Positions 18,586 to 27,594 of a stretch of DNA of 64,000 nucleotides are shown one piece after another. The notes beneath the pieces were generated by a model. That model was not told where the DNA came from. It did not search any database and saw nothing but the letters and a program-made list of their open reading frames with translations. The stretch is from the NCBI GenBank assembly GCA_963711375.1, contig CAVQDV010000005.1:2356001-2420000 (forward strand), given 5' to 3'. The DNA is from CAVQDV01 sp963711375. GTDB lineage: Bacteria; Pseudomonadota; Gammaproteobacteria; Coxiellales; Coxiellaceae. The position numbers and the translations under genes were made by a program. Every line of letters begins with the position of its first letter. The stretch's first letter is position 1.

Positions 18586-19587
18586 ATGTCTAGGGATGCG
18601 TCAGTTTTCGATATTTTCTCCGATTATAATCCAAATAGTAAGTTTGCTTTTAGCGTGTGGAAACGCTATAAAATTAAAAAATTTTTATCCTCGATCGTAG
18701 AGGCGAGCTTTAGTGGAGGGTTATACGATTATATTAAACTCCCAAAATATAATTCTGCGTTTTTAAAAGACTGGTTAAAGGATGATGATTTTATTGTTTT
18801 GTTGGCTTTTTGCAGATTGATAAATCAACATCCAGAAAGTGCTGTCCAATTTTTTTCAGAGTTTCAGAATCAATTTTATTTATCGGATCAAAAAAAGGCG
18901 CTACAAATAGCTGAGAAAATTTATAGTATTATCAGCAACAAATTACATGAATATGTTGATTTGAGTTCGAGGAATCAAAGCCCTGCTGAGAATAAAGATA
19001 AACCACCCGATAAATCTTCTTCAACAAGAGAAGGCAGTTCTGCTCAGGAAGAGCATAACAATAACAACGACAACAATAATGTTGCTGTTGTTCCAAAAGC
19101 CGCTATTCCAGTAAAACGCATAAAAAATTCAGGAAAGCGATTTGCTTGGGGATTTGAAGATACTTCTAAGATCCAGGAGCGGGTTAGCGAGACCTATAGA
19201 GGATTTTTTGATGGGACTGGATCTCGTGAGAATTGCGAATTTGCGAGCGATACGCTACAAAGTCTTATGCATCAACGGATGCGCAAAGAGCATCTAGCGG
19301 CTGAAGCAAAAAGATTTATTGGTTATGTTTTTGCCGCGATTTTCGGGGTGCTTGCTCTGGGGGCATTGATCCTAGGGGTTTTGTATACTGGCGGGCTTAT
19401 TTTAGTGCCTTGGGTGATTCTTGCTGCCGTAGGAGGAGGTGCAGCTTTTACCAGTGCAGGGCTTGCCGTAGCATCAACACCATCGATCGTTAATAAAATC
19501 TGCAGTTTCTTTTGCGTAAAGAAAAGGCAAGATAAGAGCAAGTTGGAAGCGTTTAAAACATGCCGTCCAAGGGAGCTGATTATTTGA
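18586..19587 (+). CDS. unknown protein with two C-terminal transmembrane helices
   Basis: 333 residues from the ATG at 18586, chosen because AAGGAG sits seven bases upstream; a GTG at 18580 in the same frame is less likely. Residues ~1-125 are soluble and helical, ~130-165 are a low-complexity linker with an Asn-rich run (HNNNNDNNNV), and ~245-305 form a helical hairpin of two hydrophobic segments separated by a short Gly/Pro turn. The basic tail ends in KKRQDKSKLEAFKTCRPRE. No family is recognised. A paired hydrophobic hairpin near the C-terminus is common in host-membrane-targeted effectors, but this is only a resemblance. It has its own promoter and leader hairpin. Confidence 0.75.
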   Translation: MSRDASVFDIFSDYNPNSKFAFSVWKRYKIKKFLSSIVEASFSGGLYDYIKLPKYNSAFLKDWLKDDDFIVLLAFCRLINQHPESAVQFFSEFQNQFYLSDQKKALQIAEKIYSIISNKLHEYVDLSSRNQSPAENKDKPPDKSSSTREGSSAQEEHNNNNDNNNVAVVPKAAIPVKRIKNSGKRFAWGFEDTSKIQERVSETYRGFFDGTGSRENCEFASDTLQSLMHQRMRKEHLAAEAKRFIGYVFAAIFGVLALGALILGVLYTGGLILVPWVILAAVGGGAAFTSAGLAVASTPSIVNKICSFFCVKKRQDKSKLEAFKTCRPRELII

Positions 19588-19604
19588 TTTTGACATGCTG
19601 ATCA

Positions 19605-20900
19605 CTATTGAGATAAATTTTTCTTGAGTAGCTTGAGAAGATACAAGGCCATAAATAAATACACCGGCAAAACGATGAAGGCAATATGAAAATCGTGTAA
19701 GGAAAAATAGGAAATTCCTGTCGACGTTAATTTTCCGTGCGAAAATATATCTAGGATTTTCCCCATTAATGGGTCCGTGATGGCGCCGAATAAATCATCG
19801 CCTGAATTAATTAATCCTATGACGGTTGCGGCTAAAAAAGCGGAATTGAGTTCTCTTCCCGCGGTGAAGCCCAGCATGAAAGCTCCTGTTCCAAAACCAA
19901 ATAAAAAGAGCATCACTCCCAGAATGCTTATTGGAAGAAAATTCGCGTAGGTCACAACAAGCAGAGCGGCAAGGGTTAGCAAAAGGCCCGGCAGCATAAC
20001 TTCATAGCGCTTACCTAATTGATCAGATATAAAACCCAAGGCTGGCGCGCCAATAGCGAGCCCTAGAAACATCATTGAAGTGAGGAGGGCGGCCTGAGTA
20101 TTATCCAGGTGATAAGCTTCCTTCAAAAAAGGATTGCCCCAGAGCCCACCGAAAACCGCAACCGGAGTGAAGGCGAGGCCGCTGTAAAACATAAGGTACC
20201 AATTGTATTTTTTTTTCGCTATTGAGAAGATGGCCTTCCAGGATAAATCTACGGGAATGCTGGGATTGGGATGATTAAAATAGGGATTTCGGTCTCGCAC
20301 GATCAAGAAAAAGAGTATAGCTAAGAAAAATCCCACTACGCCAATATAAAACAAAGTTTCATGCCAGCCAATGTGCTTAATAAGCAGAGCAATTGGCGCT
20401 TCGCCAAAAAAAGATCCCATCATGGCCGCTGTTGCTAACAATCCCCCAACGAAGGCAAAGCGACGCGCCTCAAACCAAATAGAAGCAAACTTCATATAGC
20501 TAACGGTAGCAAAGGCGGCGCCGGCGCCAATTAAGCTTCGAGATAATTCGGCCCCAAATAGAGTTTGAGACTTTGAAAAACAAACGGCTCCCAAGGCGCT
20601 AAGTCCGATGGCAATGGCCGTGATCATTCTCGGCCGATAGCGATCCAATAAAGGCCCAGCCAAGAGTTGAACAAAAAAGGAGGTATAAAGAAAAGTCGCT
20701 CCTAAATTTCCAAGTCCTAGACCATCCACATGAAAAAAAGTCATGAGCTGTTTGGTCATTACGCTCGGGGAAACATAAAGAATATATTTATAAAACAGAA
20801 ATAAGGAACTGAAAATGATGACAATCCATGGATAATAAGATATCCAAGCTGCTTGAGATCTTTGCCGATTTACCGTTTCGGTGTTTTTATTAGGTTCCAT
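19605..20900 (-). CDS. MFS transporter
   Basis: About 431 residues from the ATG at 20900, 12 transmembrane helices. The loop AGPLLDRYRPRM between helices 2 and 3 is a variant of the MFS A motif, repeated in form as ISDQLGKRYEVM in the second half. The frame also extends to an ATG at 20933, but those bases look like a dispersed palindrome rather than coding, and the inner ATG has GTGAGG upstream. It lies 54 bases after prpD, so it may be in the prpC-prpD transcript and carry a carboxylate, but the substrate is inferred from position only. Confidence 0.85.
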   Translation of the reverse strand: MEPNKNTETVNRQRSQAAWISYYPWIVIIFSSLFLFYKYILYVSPSVMTKQLMTFFHVDGLGLGNLGATFLYTSFFVQLLAGPLLDRYRPRMITAIAIGLSALGAVCFSKSQTLFGAELSRSLIGAGAAFATVSYMKFASIWFEARRFAFVGGLLATAAMMGSFFGEAPIALLIKHIGWHETLFYIGVVGFFLAILFFLIVRDRNPYFNHPNPSIPVDLSWKAIFSIAKKKYNWYLMFYSGLAFTPVAVFGGLWGNPFLKEAYHLDNTQAALLTSMMFLGLAIGAPALGFISDQLGKRYEVMLPGLLLTLAALLVVTYANFLPISILGVMLFLFGFGTGAFMLGFTAGRELNSAFLAATVIGLINSGDDLFGAITDPLMGKILDIFSHGKLTSTGISYFSLHDFHIAFIVLPVYLFMALYLLKLLKKNLSQ

Positions 20901-20954
20901 TGTCCTCACCCGCGAAGGCAGGAAATCTAGCATAGGACCCCAGAAAGATCAAAC

Positions 20955-22382
20955 TTAGGATGTCGAATTCAGGGAAAGAAGCGCCATAAATTCAGTGATG
21001 GGCTGCTCTAAAAAATCCCCACGTTTTCCAAAGGCAATCAGTTTTTCGGCTTGCGCTTCGGAATAGTGCGTGCGTACGCTGTCTTCCCATTTATTCAGCA
21101 AAATAGGAATGCCTTCTTTTCGACGTCTTCGATGCCCAATAGGATATTCAACCGAAATTTTTTCTGTGCTTGTGCCATCGGTAAAAAACACTTTAACCGA
21201 ATTACCAATGGAACGCTTTTCAGGATCTAAATAATCCTGACTAAAACTTGTGTTTTCTTCAACACGCATTTTAGAGCGCAAGATATCAATGCAGGGATCT
21301 TGGGCGAAATGATCTTCATAGGATTCTGCCGTTAAAGTGCCATGAAGCAAACCAACAGCGACAATATATTGTAGGCAATGGTCTCGATCAGCAGGATTAT
21401 TCAAAGGCCCAGATTTATTAATAATACGCATTCCCGCTTCTTGAGTTTCAATTTCGATGCAATGAATTTCATCGATTCTTGATCGCACCAAAGGATGTAA
21501 AGTAATAGCGGCTTCGAGTGCCGTTTGCGCGTGAAATTCAGCAGGGTAGGAAATTTTAAAAAGGATATTTTCCATGACATAACTGCCATAATCTCTTGTA
21601 AAAGAAAAAGGTTTACCCTTGAAATAAATATCGTAAAATCCCCAAATAGGAGCAGTAAGCACGCTGGCGTAGCCCATTTCACCGGTCATAGAAATAAGTC
21701 CTAAACGGACGGCACGGCTTGTGGCATCACCCGCTGCCCACGATTTTCGGGATCCAGTATTCGGCGCATGACGATAGGTGCGAAGACTTTGTCCATCGAG
21801 CCAGGCTTGTGAAATGGCATTAGAAATTTGCTCACTCGTGCCCCCAAGCATTTGAGTCACCACGGCGGCTGAAGCGACTTTTACTAAAACGACATGATCC
21901 AATCCGACACGATTAAAGCTATTTTCTAAAGCTAAAACGCCCTGAATTTCGTGGGCTTTAATCATCGCGGTTAATACATCGTGAATCGTAAAAGGTTTTT
22001 GATGTTGGAGTTCGCGTTGTCTCGATAGATAATCCGCTACCGCTAAAATTCCGCCTAAATTATCGGAAGGGTGCCCCCATTCGGCGGCAAGCCACGTGTC
22101 GTTAAAATCGAGCCAGCGAATAATCGCGCCAATATCAAATGCCGCTTTTACAGGATCAAGCTCAAAATGGGTACCTGGAACGCGTGCGCCATTTTTTAAT
22201 TCAGCACCCGCCACCATCGGTCCTAAAAGCTTGGTGCAAGCAGGATAAGCTAAAGCTTTTAATCCGCAGGCCAGTGAGTCCAGGAGATCATAATGCGCCG
22301 TGCTATAGGCTTCTTCGCTCGTTATTTTATAATTGCAGACATAATCACAAATCGCTTTAATTTCTTTATCGAAGGTTTTCAT
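20955..22382 (-). CDS. prpD: 2-methylcitrate dehydratase (MmgE/PrpD family)
   Basis: 475 residues, matching PrpD in length. It dehydrates 2-methylcitrate to 2-methyl-cis-aconitate in the methylcitrate cycle of propionate catabolism. Family features include HYDLLDSLACGLKAL, the WLDFNDTWLAAEWGHPSDNLGGILA block with active-site residues, and GMRIINKSGPLNNPADRDHCLQY near the C-terminal domain. The ATG begins directly after the prpC stop codon with no gap, so the two are translationally coupled. The MFS gene follows. Confidence 0.93.
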   Translation of the reverse strand: MKTFDKEIKAICDYVCNYKITSEEAYSTAHYDLLDSLACGLKALAYPACTKLLGPMVAGAELKNGARVPGTHFELDPVKAAFDIGAIIRWLDFNDTWLAAEWGHPSDNLGGILAVADYLSRQRELQHQKPFTIHDVLTAMIKAHEIQGVLALENSFNRVGLDHVVLVKVASAAVVTQMLGGTSEQISNAISQAWLDGQSLRTYRHAPNTGSRKSWAAGDATSRAVRLGLISMTGEMGYASVLTAPIWGFYDIYFKGKPFSFTRDYGSYVMENILFKISYPAEFHAQTALEAAITLHPLVRSRIDEIHCIEIETQEAGMRIINKSGPLNNPADRDHCLQYIVAVGLLHGTLTAESYEDHFAQDPCIDILRSKMRVEENTSFSQDYLDPEKRSIGNSVKVFFTDGTSTEKISVEYPIGHRRRRKEGIPILLNKWEDSVRTHYSEAQAEKLIAFGKRGDFLEQPITEFMALLSLNSTS

Positions 22383-23498
22383 TTATCGTTTCTCAATGGG
22401 TAAAAATGGACGAGGCGCTGGGCCCACATAATCCGAAAGTGGACGAATTAATTTATTATTACTGCGCTGCTCAATAACATGTGCCGCCCAGCCAGTAATG
22501 CGAGCAAACACAAAAAGTGGTGTGAACATTTCCGTCGGAATTCCGCAGAAATAATAGGTGGAGGCGCTGTAAAAGTCGAGATTAGTATACATTTTTTTCT
22601 CAGCCCACATGATGGCTTCAATTTTTTCAGATACCGGGAAAACGACTTGATCGTTGCAGGCTTTTGCGAGCTGTGCGGACCAGGCTTTAATAATTGGCGA
22701 GCGGGGGTCACCATTGCGATAAACTCGATGACCAAAGCCCATAATCAATTCTTTATTGGCGAGCATTTTTTTAATGCCTTCTTCAGCTTCTGGAACAGAT
22801 TTAAAGCGTTGGATTAAACGAAGCGCCTCTTCATTTGCGCCGCCATGTAAAGGGCCGCGAAGGGTGCCGATGGCAGAACAAATAGCAGAATAAAAATCCG
22901 ATAAGGTTGCTGCTGTGACACGAGCGGCAAAAGTCGAGGCATTAAATTCATGTTCAGCATACAAAATCATGGAAACATCGACAACTTTTGCAACGAGTTC
23001 AGAAGGTTCTTTTTCTTGTAAAAGCCTTAGAAAATAGCGGCCTGTGCCGATGTCTGGAAGTTCAGTATTAATTTTTTTGTGGTTAACCTGAAAATGATAC
23101 CAATAGCAAAGCATAGCGGGAAAGAGGGCCAACAGACGATCTGCAATTTCAAATTGCTGTTTTTGACTGGTTTCGGGTTCTAGAGTGCCCAACATCGAAC
23201 AACCGGTGCGTAAAACATCCATCGGGTGTGCATTTTTGGGAATTTGTTCAAGCACAGTTTTAAGCGCAGTTGGTAAACTGCGAAGGCCGACTAATTTTTG
23301 TTGATAGGCTGAAAGCTCACTTTGAGTGGGTAATTTTCCGTATATCAGCAAATAGGCCACTTCCTCAAAGCAAGCCGATTTTGCGAGCTCATCGATGGAA
23401 TATCCCCGATACCGAAGGCCAACATCCTCATGTCCAACGGAAGAAATTCCGGATTCACCTGCTGTTATCCCTGCCAATCCACCTGGTTTTGCTGCCAT
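22383..23498 (-). CDS. prpC: 2-methylcitrate synthase
   Basis: 371 residues of the citrate synthase family. It condenses propionyl-CoA and oxaloacetate. The start AGITAGESGISSVG and the short length fit PrpC rather than the longer GltA. Catalytic histidines appear in GPLHGGANEEA and MGFGHRVYRNGDPRS, and the late aspartate in NLDFYSAS. A ribosome-binding site (AGGAG) lies nine bases upstream. It is the first gene of prpC-prpD(-MFS). No prpB (methylisocitrate lyase) or acnD is in the window, so the pathway would need genes elsewhere. Confidence 0.92.
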   Translation of the reverse strand: MAAKPGGLAGITAGESGISSVGHEDVGLRYRGYSIDELAKSACFEEVAYLLIYGKLPTQSELSAYQQKLVGLRSLPTALKTVLEQIPKNAHPMDVLRTGCSMLGTLEPETSQKQQFEIADRLLALFPAMLCYWYHFQVNHKKINTELPDIGTGRYFLRLLQEKEPSELVAKVVDVSMILYAEHEFNASTFAARVTAATLSDFYSAICSAIGTLRGPLHGGANEEALRLIQRFKSVPEAEEGIKKMLANKELIMGFGHRVYRNGDPRSPIIKAWSAQLAKACNDQVVFPVSEKIEAIMWAEKKMYTNLDFYSASTYYFCGIPTEMFTPLFVFARITGWAAHVIEQRSNNKLIRPLSDYVGPAPRPFLPIEKR

Positions 23499-23618
23499 TC
23501 TAAGTCTCCTTTGAGTGATATGTTGGGCTCTTATTGCGTGGCTCGGTAACGAGGTCCATTGTCATTTTTATTTCTGTGGACTCCCTGAACAACCAGTTTA
23601 TCGAAATGACAGAATAAA

Positions 23619-23678
23619 TTGAAGTAAAAACCCATTACTTGGTATAATAATTTTTTGATCAATCACATGGAGTGTGAT
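23619..23678 (+). promoter_or_regulatory. mltB promoter with leader palindrome
   Basis: TTGAAG (23619-23624), 18-bp spacer, TATAAT (23643-23648). Just after the expected start of transcription is the perfect inverted repeat ATCACA-N5-TGTGAT (23662-23678), which could be a repressor site or an mRNA hairpin. Confidence 0.6.
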
Positions 23679-23740
23679 CGTGATTAAACGCTGGGGTATT
23701 CCAGTTTTTTCACCAAAATTTTTAGAGAGGATTCTTTTTG

Positions 23741-24718
23741 ATGCGTATAAAATTTTTAATTATGTCCTTATTATTCGTCCTATTTACTTTCACAGTCTCT
23801 ATGAGCCGTGCACAGGCGCTGCAAAGTTGGAGTGAGTTTGTTAAGGGCGTTCGCCAAGAAGCTCTCGCACAAGGTGTTCGTCCAGAGGTTTTTGACGAGG
23901 CTTTTGCCGATGTTCACGCGCCTAATCTACGCGTTTTACACTTTGACCGTACTCAGCCTGAAAGGCGCATCAGCTATGTACAATACCGAAATACTCGGGC
24001 CGATCCTTTTCGAATTAAATTGGGTCGAATGGAGTATAAAAAAAATCGGCATTTGCTAACGGAAATTGGCGACAAATATCAAGTTGATTCCTGTTTTATT
24101 GTTTCGCTCTGGGGTTTAGAAACCAGTTATGGCCGATATATGGGTAATTTCCCGGTTATTAAATCCCTGGCAACCTTAGCTTACAATAATCGCCGCGCCG
24201 CTTATTTTCGCATGCAATTATTATTAGCCTTGCAAATTCTAAATGGTGGTCACGTAGCTCTAAAAGATTTCAAGGGCGAATGGGCAGGGGCTTCGGGGCA
24301 ACCGCAATTTTTGCCGAGTAGCTGGCGGGATTATGCCGTTGATTATGAGGGCAACGGCAAGCGAGATATTTGGAAAAGTCACCCAGACGTATTTGCTTCT
24401 ATCGCGAATTATCTAACGAAAAATGGATGGAAAGCCGGGGAGCCATTTGCGATTCAAGTGGTGGCACCGCATGAGTTTAGTGAGGATTTAATGTCTCGAA
24501 AAGTCGTTAAAACCGTGGCGGAATGGGAAGCTTTAGGCATTCGTCCTAGTGAAGGTTCTTTTCCAGATTCTAATTTAAGCGCTTCAATTATTAACCCTGA
24601 TGGTGGACCAACCCTGATGGTCTTTAATAATTTTAATGTTATTATGCGCTGGAATCACTCCATCTATTACGCCGGAACCGTAGGCTATATGGCCGACAAA
24701 ATCTGCCAACGTTATTGA
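23741..24718 (+). CDS. mltB: lytic murein transglycosylase, MltB family
   Basis: About 325 residues with an N-terminal signal peptide (cleavage near SRAQA). It cleaves peptidoglycan glycan strands, forming 1,6-anhydromuramic ends. The catalytic glutamate is in WGLETSYGRYMGNFPV (~residue 128), followed by the family blocks ASGQPQFLPSSW and VFASIANYLTKNGW. There is no lipobox and no C-terminal peptidoglycan-binding domain, so it is a soluble periplasmic form. The ATG at 23741 is preferred over TTG at 23738; AGAGAGG lies upstream of both. Confidence 0.9.
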   Translation: MRIKFLIMSLLFVLFTFTVSMSRAQALQSWSEFVKGVRQEALAQGVRPEVFDEAFADVHAPNLRVLHFDRTQPERRISYVQYRNTRADPFRIKLGRMEYKKNRHLLTEIGDKYQVDSCFIVSLWGLETSYGRYMGNFPVIKSLATLAYNNRRAAYFRMQLLLALQILNGGHVALKDFKGEWAGASGQPQFLPSSWRDYAVDYEGNGKRDIWKSHPDVFASIANYLTKNGWKAGEPFAIQVVAPHEFSEDLMSRKVVKTVAEWEALGIRPSEGSFPDSNLSASIINPDGGPTLMVFNNFNVIMRWNHSIYYAGTVGYMADKICQRY

Positions 24719-24789
24719 GAAGGGCTTTATTCTGGAAAACAAACTAACAATGAGAGCTGGTTTTTAATTTATACAATCCTTAGTGGGGC

Positions 24790-25662
24790 TTGGCTGTGAG
24801 AATACGGAGTTTTCAAAAAATTTCTGATTATTTAGACTTAATTCGGTGGGACAAGCCCATTGGCAGTTTGCTCTTGCTGTGGCCAACCCTGAGTGCCCTT
24901 TGGATGGCAAGTGCCGGCCATCCTCCGGCCTATATTTTAATGATTTTTTTATTAGGCACTTTTTTAATGCGTGCTGCTGGATGTGCGATAAACGATTTTT
25001 CAGATCGCAAATTTGACGCGCAGGTAGAAAGAACAAAATCTCGACAATTGGTGACTGGAAAAGTAAGCCCGAAGGGAGCTTTCCTTTTTTCTATTGCATT
25101 AGCGTTGGTCGCTTTTTTTCTAGTGCTTTTTTTGAATTTTTTAACGATCGTAGTGGCGATTTTTGCAGGAATTTTGGCGGGTATTTATCCTCTGATGAAG
25201 CGGATTACGCATTTTCCGCAATTTATATTGGGTTTGGCTTATAGCAGTGGGATTTTAATGGCTTTTTCTGCTGTCCAAAACCAAATTCCTGCTTCGGCTT
25301 GGGTTTTCTTTTTCATTTCATTTTTATGGACGGTAGCGTACGACACCGAATATGCCATGATGGATCGAGAAGATGACCTTAAGATTGGCGTTAAATCCAC
25401 GGCTATTTTTTTAGGCTCTAATGATGTACTAGGAGTGGGAATTTTACAGGCCATTATTTTTGCCGCGCTTATTATTTATGGCATTTTTCTCGATTTTAAT
25501 TATTGGTATTTTTTAGGTGTTCTGGCCTGTGGCTTACTTTTTACAGTGCAGTTACTTTGGATTCGAACACGAGAAACCCAATTTTGTCAGCGGGCTTTCT
25601 TAAATAATAATTGGGCTTGGCTCCTAGTTTTTCTTGGAATTTTTTTAAATTATTTATCCTAA
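24790..25662 (+). CDS. ubiA: 4-hydroxybenzoate polyprenyltransferase
   Basis: 290 residues, about nine transmembrane helices. It attaches the polyprenyl chain to 4-hydroxybenzoate in ubiquinone synthesis. Both Asp-rich metal/diphosphate-binding motifs are present: NDFSDRKFDAQVERTKSR (~77) and YDTEYAMMDREDDLKIGVKS (~190). The start codon appears to be TTG (24790) or GTG (24796); no ATG fits at the expected N-terminus before LIRWDKPIGS. No ubiC is adjacent. Confidence 0.93.
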   Translation: MAVRIRSFQKISDYLDLIRWDKPIGSLLLLWPTLSALWMASAGHPPAYILMIFLLGTFLMRAAGCAINDFSDRKFDAQVERTKSRQLVTGKVSPKGAFLFSIALALVAFFLVLFLNFLTIVVAIFAGILAGIYPLMKRITHFPQFILGLAYSSGILMAFSAVQNQIPASAWVFFFISFLWTVAYDTEYAMMDREDDLKIGVKSTAIFLGSNDVLGVGILQAIIFAALIIYGIFLDFNYWYFLGVLACGLLFTVQLLWIRTRETQFCQRAFLNNNWAWLLVFLGIFLNYLS

Positions 25663-25806
25663 AGATTTCCTTGTATTGAGACATCGTAAAACTTGTTGCT
25701 ACTGTTTTTGGTTTCTGTTTGTATTCCCACATCTTTTGGCCGGATCTCATATACCCCTTAGATGATAAATATTGATTTTTCGGCTATTTATCGAGATACT
25801 TGTGTC

Positions 25807-26535
25807 ATGAGCTGGTTCGAAATTTCCATTACTTTAATTACCCTGACTCTCCTGGAAGTCATTCTGGGGATTGATAATTTGGTTTTTCTGAGCATTTTGT
25901 CCGATCATGTGCAGAAAAGGCTGCAGAGTAGGGCGCGGAAAATTGGCCTAAGTTTGGCTTGGATGACGCGTCTGGCGCTATTAGCTTCAGCTGTGTGGTT
26001 GACGAAATTGACAACACCTTTGTTCTCTCTCTTTGGCATGTCTTTCTCGGGCCGTCAAATTTTTTTAGGTATCGGTGGGGTGTTTCTTTTAATCAAAGCA
26101 ATTCAAGAAATTCATACCGCTTTGGTAACGGATGACCAGGGGAGCGTAATATCTGGAAAAGAGAGGAGCTCAAGTTTTTTACTGGTCGTGACTCAAATTG
26201 CCGTCTTAGATATCGTTTTTTCCCTGGATAGTGTGTTGACTGCGGTGGGTTTAACGCACAATTTTACATTGATGGCCGTTGCGATTACGATCGCGATTTT
26301 ATTAATGATTTTTGCCAGCGAACCCTTGAGCAACTTTATTCATCGGCATCCCACAATTAAAATGTTGGCTCTAAGTTTTTTAATTTTGATTGGAATCTTG
26401 TTAGTGGCAGATGGCTTGAACATCCATATTCCACGAGGCTATCTCTATTCAGCAATGGGCTTTTCACTGATGGTTGAAATGCTAAATCTCTGGCGCCGAA
26501 AAAATCTATTACGTATTAAACTAGGCCAATCATGA
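25807..26535 (+). CDS. TerC family integral membrane protein
   Basis: 242 residues from the ATG at 25807, which places MSWFEISITLITLTLLEVILGIDNLVF at the N-terminus as in other members; an upstream ATG at 25762 is possible but adds a non-conserved stretch. Seven or so helices carry the paired acidic motifs EVILGIDNLVF and DIVFSLDSVLTAVG that define TerC/YkoY-type proteins, now linked to metal (manganese) export and metalation of secreted proteins. Its stop overlaps the rlmJ start in an ATGA junction. Confidence 0.9.
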   Translation: MSWFEISITLITLTLLEVILGIDNLVFLSILSDHVQKRLQSRARKIGLSLAWMTRLALLASAVWLTKLTTPLFSLFGMSFSGRQIFLGIGGVFLLIKAIQEIHTALVTDDQGSVISGKERSSSFLLVVTQIAVLDIVFSLDSVLTAVGLTHNFTLMAVAITIAILLMIFASEPLSNFIHRHPTIKMLALSFLILIGILLVADGLNIHIPRGYLYSAMGFSLMVEMLNLWRRKNLLRIKLGQS

Positions 26536-27359
26536 ATTATCGACATATCTATCATGCAGGTTGTTGTGCGGATGTTGTCAAGCATTCTGTAATGGTCTTA
26601 ATACTAGAATCGCTTTTAAAAAAAGAAAAGGGCTTTTGTTATATTGATACGCACGCGGGGAAGGGGATTTATGATCTTGCTTCGATTGAGGCCAATAAAA
26701 CAGAGGAATATAAGCAGGGAATTTCTCGAATAATTCATCAATCTCCACATCCTGAGCTTCTACAATATATTTCGATTATTAATAAACTTAATGGAAATGG
26801 AAATCTGCATCTTTATCCGGGCTCACCTTGGATTGCTGATGCTTTACAAAGACCACAAGATCAAATGATTTTAAACGAACTGCATCCGAGTGAATATGAA
26901 GAGCTGAGGGCCTTGTTTTCCCAAGATAAACGAGTATCGATTCATCATCGTGATGCCTACGAATTTTTACCGGCGATGTTACCCCCAACGCTCCGACGAG
27001 GCTTAATATTAATTGACCCACCGTTTGAAAAAAAAGATGAGATTGAGCAAATTCAAAATGTCTTGGATAAATGTTTCCCAAAATGGCCTCAGGGAATTTA
27101 CATGATTTGGCTTCCTTTAAAAGAAAACTCCTTGAAAGCTTTTTACCAACACCTAGAAAAATATAATTGCGAACGTAAATTTTATCTTGAATTTACGTGG
27201 GAAGCCCCCGTCGAAAAAGCAAACGCCATTCAGGGTAGCGCCATTGTCATTTTAAATCTTCCCTGGCAGTTAGAAGAAAAAATCTCTGCTCTGCTGAATG
27301 AACTAACGCAAGCCTGGCACGACACCCAAGCCAATTTTGTTTCTGGAAGCCTTCCATAG
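26532..27359 (+). CDS. rlmJ: 23S rRNA (adenine(2030)-N(6))-methyltransferase
   Basis: 275 residues. It transfers a methyl group from SAM to A2030 of 23S rRNA. Family features are the start MNYRHIYHAGCCADVVKHSV, the SAM-binding YIDTHAGKGIYDL, and the catalytic LIDPPFEKKDE motif (DPPF in place of DPPY). It is translationally coupled to terC by a four-base overlap. The end of the gene is followed at once by a composite palindromic repeat. Confidence 0.95.
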   Translation: MNYRHIYHAGCCADVVKHSVMVLILESLLKKEKGFCYIDTHAGKGIYDLASIEANKTEEYKQGISRIIHQSPHPELLQYISIINKLNGNGNLHLYPGSPWIADALQRPQDQMILNELHPSEYEELRALFSQDKRVSIHHRDAYEFLPAMLPPTLRRGLILIDPPFEKKDEIEQIQNVLDKCFPKWPQGIYMIWLPLKENSLKAFYQHLEKYNCERKFYLEFTWEAPVEKANAIQGSAIVILNLPWQLEEKISALLNELTQAWHDTQANFVSGSLP

Positions 27360-27376
27360 AGGTTATTTTACAAGAT

Positions 27377-27510
27377 AGTTCCCGCTAAAGCGGGAACTCC
27401 TTCCTGGTATTAACGCTGGCGCGGTGGGGGACCCACCGCTGGCGCTCAAGGGGAGCCTTGCTCCCCCTGAGGACCCCCAGCTTTTTGTAGCAATTCCCGC
27501 TTTAGTGGTC
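27377..27510. repeat. composite palindromic repeat element
   Basis: About 135 bases made of four elements. AGTTCCCGCT/AGCGGGAACT (27377-27398) is a perfect 10-bp palindrome; GCGGTGGG/CCCACCGC (27421-27439) and GGGGAG/CTCCCC (27450-27466) are two GC-rich hairpins; a degenerate copy of the first motif (CCCGCTTTAGTGG, ~27496-27508) lies in inverted orientation at the far end. The matching ends suggest a small non-autonomous element or BIME-like repeat. It is much more GC-rich than its surroundings and has no credible ORF. Confidence 0.7.
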
Positions 27511-27536
27511 ATTATACTGAAATGGTAAGTATAATT

Positions 27537-27581
27537 TTGACAAGTGTTCAGTTTTTTTATACAATCAAAAAAACTGAACAC
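27537..27581 (+). promoter_or_regulatory. promoter embedded in a 15-bp inverted repeat (abiE-like operon)
   Basis: A perfect TTGACA (-35, 27537-27542), 17-bp spacer and TACAAT (-10, 27560-27565). Superimposed is a perfect inverted repeat with 15-bp arms (GTGTTCAGTTTTTTT at 27544-27558 and its complement at 27567-27581) and an eight-base centre. The left arm fills the -35/-10 spacer and the right arm covers the expected transcription start, so a protein bound here would block RNA polymerase. AbiEi antitoxins are known to repress their own operon through inverted repeats. Confidence 0.75.
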
Positions 27582-27594
27582 CAACTGAGGGCTT

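Noticed and set aside
22479..22817. 112-codon plus-strand ORF
   Set aside because: Antisense to the conserved citrate synthase-family gene prpC.
23674..23830. GTG-started plus-strand frame in the mltB leader
   Set aside because: Overlaps the mltB signal peptide in another frame, and has no ribosome-binding site.
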